Positions 57,914-64,000 of a stretch of DNA of 64,000 nucleotides are shown piece by piece. Source of the stretch: an uncultured Halomonas sp. (GTDB lineage: Bacteria > Pseudomonadota > Gammaproteobacteria > Pseudomonadales > Halomonadaceae); assembly GCF_947490095.1 (NCBI RefSeq), contig NZ_CANLFS010000011.1, forward strand, positions 30,774-94,773. The letters are read 5' to 3'. Position numbers and translations under genes: made by a program. The notes below the pieces were generated by a model. That model saw only the letters and a list, made by a program, of their open reading frames with translations. It did no database searches and was not told where the DNA came from. Position 1 is the stretch's first letter. Each line of letters starts with the position of its first letter.

Positions 57914-58645
57914 TCAGCTGGGGATCAGCCGCTGCCAGCGTCGACCCTCCAGGCGCTCCAGGGGCTGAAAGGACTGCTTGTAGGCCATCTTGCGGCATTC
58001 GCGGATCCAGTAGCCCAGGTAGACATGGGGGAGGTCTCGACGCTGGGCCAGGTCGATAAGGCTCAGGACCGCAAAGGTGCCCAGCGAGCGCCGTTCCTGG
58101 TCGGGGTCGAAGAAGGTGTAGATCGCCGAGAGCCCGTGGTCGAGTCGGTCGAAGGCCGTGACCGCCAGCAGGCGCCCCGCCAGGCGGAACTCCAGCAGCC
58201 TGGCATAGGGCTGATCGAGGGTCAGGAAGGTGCGGTACTGCTCGTGACTCGGTGGATACATGTCGCCATCGGCATGCCGCGTGCGGATATAACGGGCATA
58301 GAGCGCGTAGTGCTCGGGATCATAGACAGCCGGCCGTATTCCCAGGCTCAGGTCGGCGTTGCGCCGGTGGAGGCGTCTCTGGGTGCGGTTAGGCGAAAAC
58401 GCCGCCACCGGAATGCGTACCGAGATGCAGGCGCTGCAGCCCTCGCAGTGGGGACGATACAGATGGCGACCGCTGCGCCGGAAACCGAGCAGTGCCAGGC
58501 TGTCGTATACGCCCTGGCCGGGAGACTCCTGGGGGTCCAGGAACAGGGTGGTCGCCTCGCGCCCTTCCAGATAGCTGCAGGCGTGAGGCACGGTAAGGAA
58601 GAAGCGCAGGTCTTGGACCGGCTGGTGGGGGGTGTTGCTGCTCAC
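57914..58645 (-). CDS. bpt: Leucyltransferase Bpt / arginyl-tRNA-protein transferase family
   Basis: The 243-residue protein is of the ATE1-related Bpt family that adds Leu (from Leu-tRNA) to N-terminal Asp or Glu so ClpS can recognise them. It has the cysteine-rich ATE motif [34 protein letters not shown] at the N-terminus, and [22 protein letters not shown] near the C-terminus. The start is a GTG at 58645, with GGGAG upstream. It is 25 bp from aat on the same strand. Confidence 0.92.
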   Translation of the reverse strand: MSSNTPHQPVQDLRFFLTVPHACSYLEGREATTLFLDPQESPGQGVYDSLALLGFRRSGRHLYRPHCEGCSACISVRIPVAAFSPNRTQRRLHRRNADLSLGIRPAVYDPEHYALYARYIRTRHADGDMYPPSHEQYRTFLTLDQPYARLLEFRLAGRLLAVTAFDRLDHGLSAIYTFFDPDQERRSLGTFAVLSLIDLAQRRDLPHVYLGYWIRECRKMAYKQSFQPLERLEGRRWQRLIPS

Positions 58646-58670
58646 GGCGGATCTCCCGGATGCAGGGCGG

Positions 58671-59414
58671 TCAATCAATAGCGTGGGTGGGCCCGGCGAG
58701 AGGCGCAAAGGACCAGCAGGCGGGTCGCCAGCGGCCCGTTGGTGAGGCAGCGTCGTCGGGGTGGCCCAGCCACTCTTCAAGATAGTCGATGAACCTGGTC
58801 CGGGCGATCTCGCGCGCGCCCAGGCTAGCCAGATGCGGGGTGTGCATCTGACAATCGATCAGCCGCCCGCCTCCCGCGGCCATCGAACCGGCCAGCCGCA
58901 CCAGGGCGATCTTGGACGCATCGGGTGCCCGCGAGAACATCGATTCACCGAAGAAGACCGGCCCAAGGGCGACCCCGTAGAGCCCACCCACCAGGGTATC
59001 GTGACGCCACACTTCCACCGAGTGTGCCGCGCCGATGGCATGCAGGCGGGCGTAGGCGCGGCGCATGTCGTCGACGATCCAGGTGCCTGGCTGTTCTTCC
59101 CGAGGCGCCGCGCAGGCCGCTGTCACGTCGTCAAAGGCCCGGTTGATGGTCACCGTGAAGCCGCCGTTGCGCAGCCGCTTGGCCAGGCTGCGGCGTATGC
59201 GGATCTCGCTCGGAAACAGCACCATGCGCGAGCTCGGGCTCCACCACAGGATAGGTTGGCCATCGCTGAACCAGGGGAAGATGCCACGTCGATAGGCCGC
59301 CAGCAGCCAATCGGGAGCCAGGGTGCCGCCCGCCGCCAGCAGGCCATCGGGGTCGCACAGGGCCTCGCTTACGGGGGGGAACTGGATGGGGGAGGGCGGC
59401 AACCAGGGCAGCAT
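58671..59414 (-). CDS. aat: Leucyl/phenylalanyl-tRNA--protein transferase
   Basis: This 247-residue enzyme adds Leu or Phe to proteins with N-terminal Arg or Lys, marking them for ClpS-ClpAP. Family blocks: DPDGLLAAGGTLAPDWLLAAYRRGIFPWFSDGQPILWWSP, TWIVDDMRRAYARLHAIGAAHSVEVW, LVGGLYGVALGPVFFGESMFS and LIDCQMHTPHLASLGAREIAR. It is placed directly ahead of bpt, so both transferases would be made together. Confidence 0.97.
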   Translation of the reverse strand: MLPWLPPSPIQFPPVSEALCDPDGLLAAGGTLAPDWLLAAYRRGIFPWFSDGQPILWWSPSSRMVLFPSEIRIRRSLAKRLRNGGFTVTINRAFDDVTAACAAPREEQPGTWIVDDMRRAYARLHAIGAAHSVEVWRHDTLVGGLYGVALGPVFFGESMFSRAPDASKIALVRLAGSMAAGGGRLIDCQMHTPHLASLGAREIARTRFIDYLEEWLGHPDDAASPTGRWRPACWSFAPLAGPTHAID

Positions 59415-59563
59415 GGAATCGATATCCTAACGTTCGAATGTTAAGTGTGCTGGCCACAACGATACCACTCAAGCCATGGTGACTGTGATGCGGCGCCTTC
59501 GCTCGGTATGATTGGTGTCACGCATTCGCATGGCGCCAGGCGTGGCGCAAGGGAGATGATCCG

Positions 59564-63070
<3,507 letters not shown>

Positions 63071-63122
63071 TGGTCTGTCGTCATATGGCGACAGCGGGAC
63101 ATGACCATGCAGCTACCGTGAA

Positions 63123-63155
63123 GGCGCGCTTCGGGATGCAACCCGGAGGCGCGCC
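63123..63155 (+). terminator. Hairpin between ftsK and lolA
   Basis: GGCGCGC (63123-63129) and GCGCGCC (63149-63155) with an inner TTCGGG/CCCGGAG stem (one bulge). No T-run. Confidence 0.5.
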
Positions 63156-63203
63156 TGCGGTCCGAGTGTCAGGCTATTACCGGCATCCTTCAGGGAGATA
63201 GAC

Positions 63204-63833
63204 ATGACAGTAAAGAAGACCCTCGCCACTCTTGCCGTTGGCCTCGCCATGCCATTGACGGCCCTGGCCAGCGAAGGGGCGGAGCGCCTCAGTCACATAC
63301 TGGAGCCCATGCAGACATACGCGGCCGCCTTCGAGCAGCAGATACTCGATGCCAGCGGCCAGCGGCTGCAGGAGGCCCAGGGAAACATGTGGCTGTCTCG
63401 GCCGGGAAAATTCCGCTGGGAGGTGGACGCCCCCTACCAGCAGCTGGTGGTCTCCGACGGCGATGAGGTCGTGCTCTACGACCCCGACCTGGAACAGGCC
63501 ACCGTTCAGGCGCTTGACCAGCGCGTGACCCATACGCCGGCCCTGCTGCTCTCCGGCAGCAGTGATGACCTGGTCGAGAACTTCGATGTCACGCGCAGTC
63601 AGCAGGGCAGCGCCGAGCGTTTTCTCCTGCTGCCGAAGGACCCCGACACCCTCTTCGAGGAGCTGGAGATGACCTTTAGAGGCGAGCGCCTGGTCGGCCT
63701 GGAAATGGTCGACAGCACGGGGCAGCGCACCGCCATTGCCTTCCGTGAGGTGGACATGAATCAGTCTATCGCCGATGAGCGCTTCGCCTTCGAAATTCCC
63801 GAGGGTACCGACGTGATTCGCGATACCCACTAA
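63204..63833 (+). CDS. lolA: Outer-membrane lipoprotein carrier protein LolA
   Basis: This 209-residue protein has a signal peptide (residues 1-22, ending TALA) and LolA blocks: LEPMQTYAAAFEQQILDASGQRLQEAQGNMWLSRPGKFRWEVDAPYQQLVVSDGDEVVLYDPDLEQ and the C-terminal MVDSTGQRTAIAFREVDMNQSIADERFAFEIPEGTDVI. LolA carries lipoproteins through the periplasm to LolB. It follows ftsK by 133 bp, as in many gammaproteobacteria. Confidence 0.97.
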   Translation: MTVKKTLATLAVGLAMPLTALASEGAERLSHILEPMQTYAAAFEQQILDASGQRLQEAQGNMWLSRPGKFRWEVDAPYQQLVVSDGDEVVLYDPDLEQATVQALDQRVTHTPALLLSGSSDDLVENFDVTRSQQGSAERFLLLPKDPDTLFEELEMTFRGERLVGLEMVDSTGQRTAIAFREVDMNQSIADERFAFEIPEGTDVIRDTH

Positions 63834-63848
63834 CCCGGCTTCGCCGGG
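63834..63848 (+). terminator. Hairpin directly after lolA
   Basis: CCCGGC TTC GCCGGG begins with the base after the lolA stop codon. It forms the first hairpin of the duplicated module described below. Confidence 0.55.
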
Positions 63849-63945
63849 AGCGATACGCCATACGCTTTACGCTATACGAAAAACCCCAGCCGGGCTTTCG
63901 CCCGGAGCTATAAGTCATAAGCCTTACGCTGTACGAAAAATCCTT
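63834..63945. repeat. Duplicated hairpin-plus-TACGC module
   Basis: Two copies of about 55 bp each start with a GC-rich hairpin (63834-63848; 63890-63905) followed by GGAGC, a TACGCTTTACGCTATACG-like stretch and GTACGAAAAA or ATACGAAAAA. The copies differ by scattered substitutions. There is no gene. Confidence 0.75.
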
Positions 63946-63971
63946 GCCGGGAGTGTCGGTGGCGATATCCT

Positions 63972-64000
63972 GGCTTACGGCTTACGGCTTACGGCTTACG
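63972..64000. repeat. Heptanucleotide array GGCTTAC at the right edge
   Basis: Four perfect units of GGCTTAC occupy 63972-63999; a G follows at the window edge, so the array may continue. Confidence 0.85.

Overview
The window looks like a piece of chromosome from a halophilic gammaproteobacterium of the Halomonadaceae, most likely Halomonas or a close relative. This is inferred from the GC-rich coding sequence with Shine-Dalgarno led genes, gammaproteobacterial marker families (HflD, YqcC, YeaC, DUF3549, SlyB-like lipoprotein, LolA), a proline-catabolism locus and heptanucleotide tandem repeats. Its last 20 kb matches, from memory, the gene neighbourhood of Pseudomonas aeruginosa running aceA-purB-hflD-mnmA-nudix-idh/icd-clpS-clpA-infA-ate-aat-ftsK-lolA. 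There is no transposase, phage gene, integrase, CRISPR array or rRNA. One tRNA gene (Gly, anticodon CCC) is present.

Layout. 0-7.5 kb: scattered single genes (YbhB-like protein, an internally deleted DJ-1/PfpI remnant, DUF393 protein, M42 aminopeptidase, VIT1/CCC1 metal transporter, a 25-unit heptamer array, AlsT amino acid:Na+ symporter, NAD(P)-binding epimerase-like protein, YjdM/PhnA-like zinc ribbon). 7.6-13.7 kb: a complete sufR-B-C-D-S-T iron-sulfur assembly operon with a recognisable promoter overlapped by an IscR-type operator. 13.8-18.1 kb: SanA-like protein, a helical unknown, then rimK, rimB and DUF3549 on the minus strand, and YqcC. 18.2-25.5 kb: OmpW, then an array of minus-strand genes putP, putA, araC-type regulator, small membrane protein and tRNA-Gly. 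25.5-32.2 kb: an intergenic region with an orphan intrinsic terminator (candidate small RNA), CBS protein, Pmp3-fusion protein, EamA transporter, NAD kinase, metallophosphoesterase, rhomboid protease, YeaC and DUF2797. 32.3-42.4 kb: periplasmic sulfite dehydrogenase pair sorB/sorA, a repeat-containing unknown, gabT-type aminotransferase, a large DUF1266-like protein, NlpC/P60 lipoprotein, CDP-alcohol phosphatidyltransferase, SlyD-type FKBP, a small membrane protein and a SlyB-like lipoprotein.

42.6-64 kb: central metabolism and protein quality control. Isocitrate lyase (aceA) is followed by a long minus-strand run rluE-nudJ-mnmA-hflD-purB-roxA-GNAT. The two unrelated isocitrate dehydrogenases (monomeric and dimeric) are divergently transcribed and share a 182-bp intergenic region, a branch-point partner set for aceA. 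The complete bacterial N-degron pathway (clpS, clpA, bpt/ate, aat) is gathered in 5 kb, with infA inside it. ftsK (with a repeat-expanded linker) and lolA close the window, followed by a duplicated hairpin module and a second heptamer array that runs into the right edge.

No clearly new multi-gene system is visible. The most unexplained signals are two intergenic candidate RNAs (about 25.6-25.75 kb and 30.0-30.14 kb), the heptamer arrays, an in-frame deleted amidotransferase-like gene, an AraC-type direct-repeat operator candidate upstream of putA, and a large protein of repeated DUF1266-like units.
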